Positions 53,915 through 62,769 are shown, counted from the first letter of the stretch. The stretch: DNA of 64,000 bases from Variovorax paradoxus B4 (GCF_000463015.1 NC_022234.1:186001-250000); one strand, 5' to 3'. Translations and numbers: made by a program. The notes: generated from the letters alone by a model not told the origin.

Positions 53915-55693
53915 ATGCGCACCCGCGATGAGAAGAAGAACGACGAGGCAAGCCATGCCATTCACGACGCAGACACTGATCCCCCGCAAGCCCTGACCGG
54001 CACCACGCGACGCTCCCTCTTGCGCAGCGCCGTGCTGTTCGCGATGTTCTCGGGCAGCGGCATCGGCCTGACCGCTTGTGGCGGGGGTGGTGGCGGTGGA
54101 GGAGGAGGCATCGGCGGCGGCGTTGGGGGCGGCCGTCCGCCCGACGGCTCCGACTCGGTGTTCAAGCACGGCATCGCGAGCGGAGATCCGTTGTCCGACC
54201 GCGTGATCCTCTGGGCCCGCGTGACAGTGTCCGCACCGGGCACCCTCAACGTCGAATGGGAAGTGGCCAGCGACGAGCGCTTCGGCATCATCGTCGCGCG
54301 CGGCACCGCGAGCACCGGCCCCGAGCGCGACTACACGGTCAAGGTGGATGCCGTCGGCCTCCAGCCCGCCAGCACCTATTTCTATCGCTTCTCCATGGGC
54401 AACGAGAACTCGCCCATCGGCCGCACCCGGACGCTGCCGGTGGGCGGCGTATCGCAGGCCCGGCTGGCGGTGGTGTCCTGCTCCAACTTCCCCAGCGGCT
54501 ACTTCAATGTCTATGCCGACATTGCCAAGCGCACCGACATCGACGTGGTGCTGCACCTGGGCGACTACATCTACGAGTACGGCCGGGTGGGCTATGCGTC
54601 GCAGCTTGCCATTGCCATCGACCGCGAATCGAACCCCGACCACGAGATCCTGACGCTCGCGGACTACCGCTTGCGCCATGCGCAGTACCGCACCGACGGC
54701 GACCTGCGCGCCCTGCATGCGCGGCTGCCCGTGATCGCCGTGTGGGACGACCACGATCTGGCCGACGACGCGTGGTCGGGCGGGGCCGAGAACCACGACG
54801 AAGCAACCGAAGGCAGCTTTGCCGCACGGCGCGCGGCGGCCATGCAGGCCTACCACGAGTGGCTGCCGACGCGGCTGCCCGACCCGGCCAACCCGCTGCG
54901 GATCTATCGCACATTCGACTTCGGCACGCTGGCATCGATGCACATGCTCGACACCCGGCTGATCGGCCGCGACAGGCAGGTCACGCTCCAGCAGTACCTG
55001 GCCGGCGAGGCTTCGGCCCCGACGCGGCAGCTGATGGGCCAGCCGCAGGTGGATTGGCTGGCCGAGCGCATGGCCGCATCGCCCTGCACCTGGCAGGTGC
55101 TCGGCCAGCAGGTGCTCATGATGCGCATGGCCATCCCCTTGAGCATCGCGACCGACTTCACCCTCGAGACACTGGGCGCCTACCTGGCGGCGCAGGCGCT
55201 TCCGGAATCCGCGCGCAGCGACAGCCAGAGGGCCCTGATCGCGCAGCAGAAGGTGCCCTACAACATGGACGCGTGGGACGGCTACCCGGCCGCGCGCGAC
55301 GCCGTGCTTGCCATGGCGCGCAACCAAGGCAAGAACCTGATCTCGCTGGCGGGCGACACGCACAACGCCTGGGCCGGGAACCTCACCGACGCCTCCGGGC
55401 AGCGGGTCGGCGTGGAATTCGGCACTTCCTCGGTGTCGTCCCCCGGCTTCGAGCGGATGCTGCCGCTGATCGCCAGCGACCTGCTGTCCGATGGCTTCCG
55501 GCGCATGGTCGACGACCTGCGCTACGCCGAGACCAGCAAGCGCGGCTATGCGGTGCTGACACTGACGCCGGCCGAGGCGCGCTGCGACTACGTCGAGATC
55601 AGCACGGTGCTGAGCCGCGACTATTCGGTGAGAACGGCCGCCACGCTGCGTGCGCTGCCGGGTGTCGGAAATCTGCAGGTGCTTGCCGCGTGA
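53915..55693 (+). CDS. phoD: PhoD-type alkaline phosphatase/phosphodiesterase
   Basis: A 592-residue PhoD-family enzyme. A twin-arginine leader (TTRRSLLRSAVLFAMFSG) ends in a lipobox-like LTACGGGG and a ten-glycine run, suggesting Tat export and perhaps lipid anchoring. The N-terminal PhoD domain (FKHGIASGDPLSDRVILWARVT) precedes the metallophosphatase core with HLGDYIYEYG, WDDHDLADD and AGDTHNAW, the usual metal ligands. PhoD enzymes release phosphate from phosphomono- or diesters, often under phosphate starvation; no Pho box was evident by eye. The ATG at 53915 follows AGGAG. It converges on a Bug protein gene. Confidence 0.88.
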   Translation: MRTRDEKKNDEASHAIHDADTDPPQALTGTTRRSLLRSAVLFAMFSGSGIGLTACGGGGGGGGGGIGGGVGGGRPPDGSDSVFKHGIASGDPLSDRVILWARVTVSAPGTLNVEWEVASDERFGIIVARGTASTGPERDYTVKVDAVGLQPASTYFYRFSMGNENSPIGRTRTLPVGGVSQARLAVVSCSNFPSGYFNVYADIAKRTDIDVVLHLGDYIYEYGRVGYASQLAIAIDRESNPDHEILTLADYRLRHAQYRTDGDLRALHARLPVIAVWDDHDLADDAWSGGAENHDEATEGSFAARRAAAMQAYHEWLPTRLPDPANPLRIYRTFDFGTLASMHMLDTRLIGRDRQVTLQQYLAGEASAPTRQLMGQPQVDWLAERMAASPCTWQVLGQQVLMMRMAIPLSIATDFTLETLGAYLAAQALPESARSDSQRALIAQQKVPYNMDAWDGYPAARDAVLAMARNQGKNLISLAGDTHNAWAGNLTDASGQRVGVEFGTSSVSSPGFERMLPLIASDLLSDGFRRMVDDLRYAETSKRGYAVLTLTPAEARCDYVEISTVLSRDYSVRTAATLRALPGVGNLQVLAA

Positions 55694-55755
55694 TCGGTGA
55701 GCGAAGGCCGATGCGGCGGCATCTGGCAGCAGGTCCATCATCAGGACCCGGCAGT

Positions 55756-56742
55756 TCAATCCACGCGGATGTTGCGCGCCTTCACGACGCGGCTGTAGAT
55801 CTCCGCGTCGCGGCGCACCATCGCTGTCATCTCGGTGCGCGAGACGCCCAGCGGCTCGCTGTTGAGATCCTTGATGCGCTTGGCGAGGTCCGGGTCCTTG
55901 CTGGCTTCCACGAACACCGCATTGAACCGGTTGAGCACCGCAGGCGGCGTGTTCGCAGGCGCCCAGATGCCGTGCCACGACATCATCGAGAAGCCCGGCA
56001 TCACCTCCGAGAGAGTGGGCACGTCCGGCAGGGCGGGGTGGCGGGTGGGCCCCGAGTAGGCGAGCGCCTGCACGCGGCCGCTGCTGATCAGCGGATAGCC
56101 CGTGGCGATGGGCTCCATCAGCGTGTCGACCTGTCCGCCGACGAGATCGGCGATGGGGCTGGCGCGATAGGGCACGTGCAGCATGGTGATGCCCACCTCG
56201 TCTTTCAAGGATTCGACGATCAGCTGCGACGGGCTTCCCGCGCCGTAAGAGGCGTGCGAGTAGATGCCCGGCTTTTCCTTTGCCGCGGCCACGAGGTCCT
56301 TGATGGTCTTGGCCGGGAACTTGGTGTTCGCGATCAGCACGAGGCCCTGGCGCATCGTCGTGGCGACGGGAACCAGATCCTTCTCGGGATCGAACGGCAG
56401 CTTGCTGTAGATGTACGGGTTGATCGTGAACGCCGTCGACAGGTTGTAGAGGAAGGTGTAGCCGTCCGCTGGCGCCTTGGCGACGGTGTCCGACGCAAGG
56501 TTGCCGGCCGTGCCGGGCTTGTTGTCGATGAGCACCGGCACGCCGAGCTTGCGGCTCGCGTAGTCGCCGTACATGCGGGCGAAAATGTCGGGCGGCGTGC
56601 CGGGGGCGAACCCCACCACGATCCTGATCGGCTTGCTCGGCCACTCCGGCGTCTGGGCACCTGCAAGGCCCGTGGCCAGGCTGCCGGCGAGGCCCAGCAT
56701 CAGGCCGAGCATCTTCTTGATGAGGGTTGTTGTTGAACGCAT
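55756..56742 (-). CDS. Tripartite tricarboxylate transport binding protein (Bug/TctC) 2
   Basis: A 328-residue Bug protein. After a signal peptide (MLGLMLGLAGSLATGLAGAQ) it has WPSKPIRIVVGFAPGTPPDIFARMYG and VLIDNKPGTAGNLASDTVAKAPADGYTFL, the binding-site loops of the family. An AGGAGACA site precedes the ATG at 56742. The next gene upstream on the same strand is another Bug gene, but a group II intron in the opposite orientation lies between them. Without the intron they would be about 80-100 bases apart and could share one message. Ligand unknown, probably an aromatic or dicarboxylic acid given the operon. Confidence 0.9.
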   Translation of the reverse strand: MRSTTTLIKKMLGLMLGLAGSLATGLAGAQTPEWPSKPIRIVVGFAPGTPPDIFARMYGDYASRKLGVPVLIDNKPGTAGNLASDTVAKAPADGYTFLYNLSTAFTINPYIYSKLPFDPEKDLVPVATTMRQGLVLIANTKFPAKTIKDLVAAAKEKPGIYSHASYGAGSPSQLIVESLKDEVGITMLHVPYRASPIADLVGGQVDTLMEPIATGYPLISSGRVQALAYSGPTRHPALPDVPTLSEVMPGFSMMSWHGIWAPANTPPAVLNRFNAVFVEASKDPDLAKRIKDLNSEPLGVSRTEMTAMVRRDAEIYSRVVKARNIRVD

Positions 56743-57145
56743 TGCTTGTCTCCTGTGCGCCGGTCAAAGCCGGCGAGGTGTTGTGAATGAAAGAGTCATA
56801 CGTTGAAGGCTTAGCCAGCTACGGCGGCCCCGAGTCATGCGTGCACATTCGTGAGGGTGTGGGCGAAGCGTTGACAGGGGTACGCGCGGGCCGGGTATCG
56901 AGCCGCGTAATACATGCCCCGCGGCGAGAGCTGCGGGTGGTCCGGGGTGCCGAGGCAGTAGGAGATTGCCGAAGGCCACACCGATGCTGCCGCTTTGGCG
57001 AGGTGGCATGGGACCCCGCGCGGTCAGAGACCCCGCGCACGCGCGGAAACACCTTGCACGGAAACCGGGAGATCCCGCGTCCTTCTGCAACGCGCTGGGA
57101 AGCGTCGAGTGCAGAGCGCATCGTGAAGCCCAAGGGCGTACGACG

Positions 57146-58654
57146 ATGAGCGATAGGAGCGGGAAGTCGGACTGCTGCGTAGTACCGAAGAAGCTGCCGA
57201 ACAAGGCTGCGGGGGAAGCTCCTGCGGCGGCGGAGGCGGTGGAGGGAAGGCGGCAGGCCAAGGGAAATGCCATCGCGGCGCGCATGTCCCGCAGATCGGT
57301 GCGGGTCTATGACATGGGAACCGCGCTCGATGGCATACGACAGACGGCAAAGGGCCGTCGTGGTGCGAGGTTCACTGGACTGCTGCACCACATCTACGCG
57401 GTCGAACGCCTTGAGGCGGCCTACCTTGCGCTCAAGCGCGACGCGGCCGCTGGGGTGGACGGCCAGACCTGGCAGGCGTACGGGCAGGACCTGGAGGGCA
57501 ACCTCCTGGATCTGTCCGAACGGTTGGCCCGAGGGGGCTACCGGCCCCAGCCTGTGAAGCGGGTGTACATCGACAAGGCCGACGGCAGCAAGCGCCCGCT
57601 GGGCGTGCCGGCGCTGGAGGACAAGCTCGTCCAGCGCGCCACGGTCGAAGTGTTGAACGCCATCTATGAGCAGGACTTCCTCGGGTTCAGCTACGGCTTC
57701 AGGCCCGGCAAGAGTGCGCACAACGCGCTGGATGCCGTGGCGGTAGGTGTGCACAGCAGACGAGTGAGCTGGATTCTCGATGCGGACATTGCCAAGTTCT
57801 TCGACACAATCGAAAGGGACTGGCTGGTGAAGTTCATCGAACACCGCGTGGCGGACACGCGCGTGGTGCGGCTGATCAAGAAATGGCTGCACGCGGGCGT
57901 GCTGGAAGAAGGCAGGCTGACGCAAAGTGAGGTGGGTACGGTTCAGGGTGGGAGCATCAGTCCGCTGCTGGCCAACATCTACCTGCACTATGCGTTCGAC
58001 CTGTGGGTGAAGCAGTGGAGGGGGCGCCATGCCCGAGGCGACGTGATCGTCGTGCGTTACGCCGACGATTGGGTAGCCGGGTTCCAGTTCCGCGACGATG
58101 CCGAGCGCTTCCAGCGCGCGGTGGCCGAGCGGCTGGGCCAATTCGGGCTGAAGCTGCACCCCGAGAAGACGCGGCTGATCGAGTTCGGGCGCGTCGCCCG
58201 GGAGAATCGACGCCGCCGAGGACAAGGCAAGCCGCAGACCTTCGACTTCCTGGGGTTCACGCATTGCTGCGGGACGACGAGGAAGGGCCACTTCATGGTC
58301 CTGCGGCTCACCAGTGCCAAACGCCTGCGAGCCAAACTGCAGGTGGTCAAGCTCGAACTCAGAAGGCGCATGCACCAACCCATCCCGGAGCAGGGCCAGT
58401 ACCTGCGGGCGGTGGTGGCCGGGCATGCGCGCTACTTCGGCGTGCCGTGCAACGGCGCGCGGCTGAGGACATTCCGCTTCCAGGTCGCCGGGCTGTGGCA
58501 TCGCACGCTGTGCCGCCGCAGTCAGAGCCATGGCCTGACGTGGCGTCGAATGTATCGATTGATGGCGCATTGGCTGCCTGTTGCGAACATCTGCCACCCG
58601 TACCCGAACCAGCGTCTGATCGTCATGACCCAAGGCAGGAGCCGTATGCGGTAG
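57146..58654 (+). CDS. ltrA: Group II intron reverse transcriptase/maturase
   Basis: A 502-residue intron-encoded protein. The reverse transcriptase domain has KRPLGVPALEDKLVQRATVEVLN, FSYGFRPGKSAHNAL, VQGGSISPLLANIYLHYAFD and the catalytic YADDW. The maturase (X) domain follows (FLGFTHCCGTTRKGHF...; LRAVVAGHARYFGVP). It ends HPYPNQRLIVMTQGRSRMR with no HNH endonuclease domain, as in introns that insert without second-strand cleavage. The protein helps splice its own RNA and copies it into new DNA sites. The last codons run into domain V. The start is the ATG at 57146 (MSDRSGKSDCC); the frame is open further upstream, in intron RNA structure. Confidence 0.92.
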   Translation: MSDRSGKSDCCVVPKKLPNKAAGEAPAAAEAVEGRRQAKGNAIAARMSRRSVRVYDMGTALDGIRQTAKGRRGARFTGLLHHIYAVERLEAAYLALKRDAAAGVDGQTWQAYGQDLEGNLLDLSERLARGGYRPQPVKRVYIDKADGSKRPLGVPALEDKLVQRATVEVLNAIYEQDFLGFSYGFRPGKSAHNALDAVAVGVHSRRVSWILDADIAKFFDTIERDWLVKFIEHRVADTRVVRLIKKWLHAGVLEEGRLTQSEVGTVQGGSISPLLANIYLHYAFDLWVKQWRGRHARGDVIVVRYADDWVAGFQFRDDAERFQRAVAERLGQFGLKLHPEKTRLIEFGRVARENRRRRGQGKPQTFDFLGFTHCCGTTRKGHFMVLRLTSAKRLRAKLQVVKLELRRRMHQPIPEQGQYLRAVVAGHARYFGVPCNGARLRTFRFQVAGLWHRTLCRRSQSHGLTWRRMYRLMAHWLPVANICHPYPNQRLIVMTQGRSRMR

Positions 58655-58671
58655 CTCCGCACGTACGGATC
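58639..58671 (+). ncRNA. Group II intron domain V
   Basis: The hairpin GAGCCGTATGCGGTAGC... pairs GAGCCGTATGCGG with CCGCACGTACGGATC around a short loop. This is the highly conserved catalytic domain V, with the AGC triad at its 5' side. It overlaps the last five codons and stop of the maturase gene. The remaining 40 bases to 58711 contain domain VI, with an unpaired A in CCTACTCC as the likely branch point. Confidence 0.8.
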
Positions 58672-58751
58672 TGTGGAGGGGGTGCTGGGTGACTGGCATT
58701 CCTACTCCTACTGGGCTGATGGGTGCCCGTTCTTGGGTTGTTCTGTCTTCT

Positions 58752-59720
58752 TCAATCCACCTGCGCGCCGGAGCGGCGCACAGCCTCGCCCCACTTCGCG
58801 ATCTCGGCCGTGCCGAAGGCGGCCATTTCCGATGCGTTCATCGCCATGGGCTCGATGCCCTGGACCGCGAGCTTGTCGCGCACCTCGGGCTGGGCGAGCA
58901 CCGCCTGCGTGGCCTCGCGCAGGCGATCGCGCTGCGCGGCGGGCATGTCGGCCGGCGCATACAGCATGAACCACGCGACCAGGTCGAAGTCCGCGATGCC
59001 CTGCACGGCGAGCGTGGGCACATCGGGCGCGGCGGTGCTTCGCCGGGCGCTCGATGCGCCCAGCGCACGCAGCTTGCCGGCGCGGATCTGCGGCAGCACG
59101 GCGGCCGGGTGATAGAACATGAACTGCACGTTCCCCGCCATCACCTCGGTGAGCGCCTGGGCGCCGTCGCGGTAGGGCACGTGCACGAAATCCTTGCCGA
59201 GCCGCAGGTTGAGCAACTCGCCCGCAAGATGCCCCGAGGTGCCATTGCCGGCCGAGGCGAAGCTCACCGACTTGCCGCTGGCCTGGCGCAGATCCGCCAC
59301 TCCCTTCCACGGCGCCGCAGCGGGAACGACCAGCAGGGTGGGCGTGGCGCCGACGAAGCCCAGCGGCACGAAGTCGCGCTGCGGCTGGTAGGAAAGCCGC
59401 TTGTAGAGCGAGGCGTTGATGGCATGCGTGCCCACGGTGCCCAGCAGCACGGTGTGTGCATCCGCCCCCGAGCGGGCCACCAGTTCGCTGCCGATGGCGC
59501 CGCCCGCGCCCGGCCGGTTGTCGACGATCACCGGCTGCGACAGCTGGCGCCCCAGCGCCTCGGCCAGCACCCGTCCCACGATGTCGGTCGTGGTGCCGGC
59601 AGCGAAGGGCACGACCAGCTTGATGGGGCGCGCGTTGCCCGCCTGCGCCCATGCGCTGCTGCCCTGCGCAAGCAGCGCTGGGGAAACAAGCGCCGCGGCC
59701 AGGATCGCGCGGCGTTTCAT
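58752..59720 (-). CDS. Tripartite tricarboxylate transport binding protein (Bug/TctC) 3
   Basis: A 322-residue Bug protein with a signal peptide (AILAAALVSPALLAQGSSAWAQ), then RPIKLVVPFAAGTTTDIVGRVLAEALG and VDNRPGAGGAIGSELVARSGADAHT. It lacks the usual leading WP. The ATG at 59720 overlaps the stop of the citryl-CoA-lyase-like gene by four bases, so it belongs firmly to that operon and probably brings in the pathway's acid. The intron insertion begins about 40 bases after its stop codon. Confidence 0.9.
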   Translation of the reverse strand: MKRRAILAAALVSPALLAQGSSAWAQAGNARPIKLVVPFAAGTTTDIVGRVLAEALGRQLSQPVIVDNRPGAGGAIGSELVARSGADAHTVLLGTVGTHAINASLYKRLSYQPQRDFVPLGFVGATPTLLVVPAAAPWKGVADLRQASGKSVSFASAGNGTSGHLAGELLNLRLGKDFVHVPYRDGAQALTEVMAGNVQFMFYHPAAVLPQIRAGKLRALGASSARRSTAAPDVPTLAVQGIADFDLVAWFMLYAPADMPAAQRDRLREATQAVLAQPEVRDKLAVQGIEPMAMNASEMAAFGTAEIAKWGEAVRRSGAQVD

Positions 59721-60523
59721 GGCGCCTTCCCGAAGCCCGCAGGCACGGTGCCTTCGTACTGCAGCTCGCGCGTGGCCTGGTACGACAGTGCAAAGCCGCT
59801 CGGCGTCCCGGCCTCTTCTGCCAGGTGGGCGATCAGCCCCGCCGTGCGCGCGAGGATGGGCACGCCCCGCAGCGACGCCACCGGAAAGCCCACGCCCAGC
59901 AGCACCGCCGGAATCGCCGCGGAGACGTTCATCCGCAGCGCCTTGCCGACGATGCCCGGGATCACTTCTTCCAGCGCCTGCGCGATGCGCACGTAGCGCA
60001 GGTCGGCACCGGCTTGCGCCGCCACTTCGAGCAGGCGGTCGACGCGCGGATCGCGTTCCTTGTGAAGCGGATGGCCGTAGCCCGGGATCGCCGCGCGCGC
60101 GGCCTTGAGTTCGGTGATGACCGCGGTGGCGGCCTGCTGCAGCGTGGCGCCGTCATCCATGCGCGCCGCCACATCCATGAACAGGCGCCCGGCCGTTTCC
60201 GAAGCGCCGAGGATGACGGAGCCGCAGCCGAGGATACCGGCCGCTACCGCGCCCTGCAGCGCATCGGGCGCGGCCGCGAAGGTCATGCGGCTGGCCTGCA
60301 CGCTCGGCACGAGGCCGTGCTCGGCAATCGCCACCAGCGTGGCGTCGAGCACGGTGCTGCACGCGGCATCGGGGCGGCGCCCGGTGAGCAGCAGGAAGAA
60401 ATAGTCGGTGAACGACAGGTGCCCGATCAGTTCCTGGCACAGGTCCTGGCCGCGCACGACGATGGTGTGTTCGTCCGAGGTGCAGATGGCGGTGCGCGGG
60501 ACGGTGGACTTTCCGATTTTCAT
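59717..60523 (-). CDS. Citryl-CoA lyase-like enzyme (citrate synthase superfamily)
   Basis: A 268-residue single-domain member of the citrate synthase superfamily, of the short citryl-CoA lyase type. ELIGHLSFTDYFFLLLTGRRPD matches the N-terminal helices; IPGYGHPLHKERDPRVDRLLEVA is the active-site loop and VGKALRMNVSAAIPAVLLGVG the second conserved block. Relatives cleave citryl-CoA or similar 3-hydroxy-3-carboxyacyl-CoA thioesters to acetyl-CoA and an oxo acid. It follows the dioxygenase gene by 12 bases and overlaps the Bug gene. With the CoA-transferase of the same operon, it could split a CoA-activated ring-cleavage product. Substrate unknown. Confidence 0.78.
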   Translation of the reverse strand: MKIGKSTVPRTAICTSDEHTIVVRGQDLCQELIGHLSFTDYFFLLLTGRRPDAACSTVLDATLVAIAEHGLVPSVQASRMTFAAAPDALQGAVAAGILGCGSVILGASETAGRLFMDVAARMDDGATLQQAATAVITELKAARAAIPGYGHPLHKERDPRVDRLLEVAAQAGADLRYVRIAQALEEVIPGIVGKALRMNVSAAIPAVLLGVGFPVASLRGVPILARTAGLIAHLAEEAGTPSGFALSYQATRELQYEGTVPAGFGKAP

Positions 60524-60535
60524 GAGCGTCGTCTT

Positions 60536-61453
60536 TCAGGCGTGTTGGGGTTCGAGGCGGAAGTCGTAGTGCGCGGACCAGTAGGGCGTCTCGAGCGGCC
60601 TGCCGTCCGGCGCGCGGCCCGGCGGGTGGGACTCGAAGTCCACGATCAGCCGCGGCCGCACGCCGAACACGGCGTCGGACTCGATGTACGGGCTGCCCGC
60701 CACGAACAGGTGCGTGGTCACGGGCACGTGGCCCGGCGCCGAGACCATCATGTGGATGTGCCCGGGGCGGTTCGGATGGCGGCCCATGGCCTCCAGCATG
60801 CGGCCCACGGGGCCGTCGACCGGGATCGGATAGAAGCTCGGGCGGATCGACCAGAACCAGTAGCGGCCTTCGTGGTCGGTGCGGATGCGCCCGCGCGCCT
60901 GCATCGCGGCGCCTTCGACCTGCATGTCGTACACGCCCTCGCCGTCGCCCGACCAGATGTCGAGCAGCGCGCCCTCGAGCGGCTGGCCGTGGGTATCGGT
61001 GACGCGGCCGCTGTAGAAGGTCGGCTCGCCGCGGGCGCCCTGGGCCACGTCGGCGCCCAGCGGCAGGTCGGGCGCGCCCTCCCAGTAGAAGGGGCCCTGC
61101 ACGGTGGCGTGCGTGGCTTCGGTGAGCTCGGTGGCTTCGGTGGCTTCGTTCGCGGCCCGGCCGCGCTTGCCCGCGGCGGCGCGCAGCTGGTCCAGGATCA
61201 CGACCATCATCGAGGCGCCCAGCGTGTCCGACAGCAGGATGAACTCCTGGCGCTTGTCGGTGCAGGTCTGGCCCACGGCCGTCAGGAACTCGATGCCCTG
61301 CATCCATTCGTCGGGCTTCAGGTCCACGTCGCGGATGAAGGCATGCAGGTGCGTGATCAGCGACTGCATGAGCTGCAGGAAGCGCGCGTCGTGCGTTCCC
61401 TCCAGGCTCTGCAGCACGGTCTGCGTCAGCTCGCTTTCGTTCGATGGGGTCAT
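60536..61453 (-). CDS. Intradiol ring-cleavage dioxygenase
   Basis: A 305-residue Fe(III) dioxygenase of the catechol/hydroxyquinol 1,2-dioxygenase family. The iron ligands Y175, Y208, H232 and H234 (GVYDMQ; SFYPIPVDGPVG; RPGHIHMM) are all present with normal spacing, and the N-terminal dimerisation helices are there. Such enzymes open a catechol-type ring between the hydroxyls. Residues 103-117 form an odd repeat (EATEATELTEATHAT) from tandem GTGGCTTCG-like units before the QGPFYWEG motif. It lies between a type III CoA-transferase and a citryl-CoA-lyase-like gene, not with the usual muconate or maleylacetate enzymes. Substrate not determined. Confidence 0.88.
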   Translation of the reverse strand: MTPSNESELTQTVLQSLEGTHDARFLQLMQSLITHLHAFIRDVDLKPDEWMQGIEFLTAVGQTCTDKRQEFILLSDTLGASMMVVILDQLRAAAGKRGRAANEATEATELTEATHATVQGPFYWEGAPDLPLGADVAQGARGEPTFYSGRVTDTHGQPLEGALLDIWSGDGEGVYDMQVEGAAMQARGRIRTDHEGRYWFWSIRPSFYPIPVDGPVGRMLEAMGRHPNRPGHIHMMVSAPGHVPVTTHLFVAGSPYIESDAVFGVRPRLIVDFESHPPGRAPDGRPLETPYWSAHYDFRLEPQHA

Positions 61454-61501
61454 GGTTCTCTTGTCTCCTGGCTCGTTCTGTCTTGGAAGGCTGCGCCGGG
61501 G

Positions 61502-62665
61502 TCAGCGCCCGGCAGTGGGCGGCTGCCCCAGGCGCTGGCGGATCGGATCGACGATGGCCGCGTTGTCGGCGCCGAGCATGGGCGGCGCCGTAACTTCCAG
61601 CGCGCGCTCGCCGTCGAAGCTCACGGGAGAGCGGATGGTGTGCCACTCGCCGCCCTCGGGGTGCGGCGCGCTCACCTGCAGCTGCAGATGCCGCGCCTGC
61701 GGGTCTTCCATGGCCTCGCGGGTGTCGTACATGGGCGCGTGCGGCACGTCCTCGGCCTCGAGCCGCGCGCACCACGCCGCGCGGGTCTGCTGGCGGAACA
61801 GCCCGCCGAGCAGCGCGATCAGGTCTTCCTGGTGGGCAATGCGCGACTCGCGCGAGGCGAAGCGCGGGTCCGCGAACAGGCGAGGGCGCTCGATGGCATT
61901 GGCCAGGCCCTGCCAGAACTTCTCGGGCGAGGACATGTGCAGCGCGATCCACAGGCCGTCCGCGCACTCCAGCACGTAGGACTGCGAGACGCTGGGCCGG
62001 CTGAACGGACCCATGACCTCGCTCTCGGAAAAGAAGTGCGTGAACGCGTCGAGGTTGAAGTGGCACATGGCCTCCAGCATCGACACCTCGACCGCGCGCC
62101 CGCGGCCGGTGCGGCCCCGGTCGACCAGCGCGCCGAGCACGCCGTAGGCGGCGTAGAAGCCGGTCATGGCGTCGGCGAGTGCGGGGCCGACCACGCGCGG
62201 GTTGGCCGGATTCACGAGCAGCTTGAGGAAGGCGCTGGCGGCCTGCGCCACCGTGTCGTAGGCGGGGCGCGCGGCGGCGGGGCCGGTCTGTCCGAAACCG
62301 CTGATGGCGCAATACACGAGCCGTGGATTGAGCGCCCGCAGCCTGGCCTCGCCGGCGCCCAGCCGCTCGGCCGCACCGGGGCGGAAGTTCTGGATGTAGA
62401 CGTCGGCGTCCTTGACCAGCTCGTCGAACACGGCCGCATCCTCGGGCAGCTTCGGGTTGAGCGTGACGCTGCGCTTGTTGCGGTTGTAGGTCTGGAAGTG
62501 CGGGCTGTAGAGGCCGCCGCGAAAGGCGCGGAACGGGTCGCCCGCGCCGGGCTGCTCGATCTTGACCACCTCGGCACCCAGGTCCGCAAGGAACATGCCG
62601 GCGGCCGGCCCGGTGATGAACGTGCCTTGTTCCAGCACCTTGATGCCGCTGAGGACTTTTTGCAC
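61502..62665 (-). CDS. CaiB/BaiF (type III) CoA-transferase
   Basis: A 387-residue type III CoA-transferase. It begins LSGIKVLEQGTFITGPAAGMFLADLGAEVVKIE, as the family does, and the catalytic aspartate is D165 in GPALADAMTGFY. These enzymes move CoA between carboxylic acids (for example succinyl-CoA to citramalate, oxalate or carnitine) through an aspartyl-CoA intermediate. It is the first gene of the operon, divergent from a LysR gene, and is followed by the dioxygenase 48 bases later. It could activate a ring-cleavage product for the lyase. The acceptor acid is unknown. Confidence 0.88.
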   Translation of the reverse strand: MQKVLSGIKVLEQGTFITGPAAGMFLADLGAEVVKIEQPGAGDPFRAFRGGLYSPHFQTYNRNKRSVTLNPKLPEDAAVFDELVKDADVYIQNFRPGAAERLGAGEARLRALNPRLVYCAISGFGQTGPAAARPAYDTVAQAASAFLKLLVNPANPRVVGPALADAMTGFYAAYGVLGALVDRGRTGRGRAVEVSMLEAMCHFNLDAFTHFFSESEVMGPFSRPSVSQSYVLECADGLWIALHMSSPEKFWQGLANAIERPRLFADPRFASRESRIAHQEDLIALLGGLFRQQTRAAWCARLEAEDVPHAPMYDTREAMEDPQARHLQLQVSAPHPEGGEWHTIRSPVSFDGERALEVTAPPMLGADNAAIVDPIRQRLGQPPTAGR

Positions 62666-62754
62666 CGGGAGGTCTCCTGTCGTTGTTGTCGGGGGTTGGA
62701 GAAACTTTAGGTTGCATCCACGAATTCCGAAAATGATTGTTTTCCATCGTTAGC

Positions 62755-62769
62755 ATCGATGCGATCGAT
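62755..62769. promoter_or_regulatory. Candidate LysR operator between CoA-transferase and LysR genes
   Basis: A perfect ATCGAT-gcg-ATCGAT inverted (and direct) repeat, of the T-N11-A kind, ends 20 bases before the LysR start codon and lies 90 bases upstream of the CoA-transferase gene. This is the right place for auto-repression and divergent activation by the LysR protein. Confidence 0.5.

Larger units (their letters stand above)
56779..58711 (+). mobile_element. Group II intron with encoded maturase
   Basis: An intact-looking retroelement. A maturase gene (57146-58654) is followed at once by a domain V hairpin (58639-58671) and a domain VI-like segment ending CCTACTCCTAC at 58711. About 370 bases of G+C-rich, structured sequence precede the maturase and would form domains I-III; I see no other gene there. 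The 5' end could not be fixed by eye: a GTG-starting site near 56779, just after a CGCCGG/CCGGCG hairpin (56758-56775), is a guess. It lies antisense to the surrounding operon. The 3' boundary is fairly good, the 5' one weak. Confidence 0.75.
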
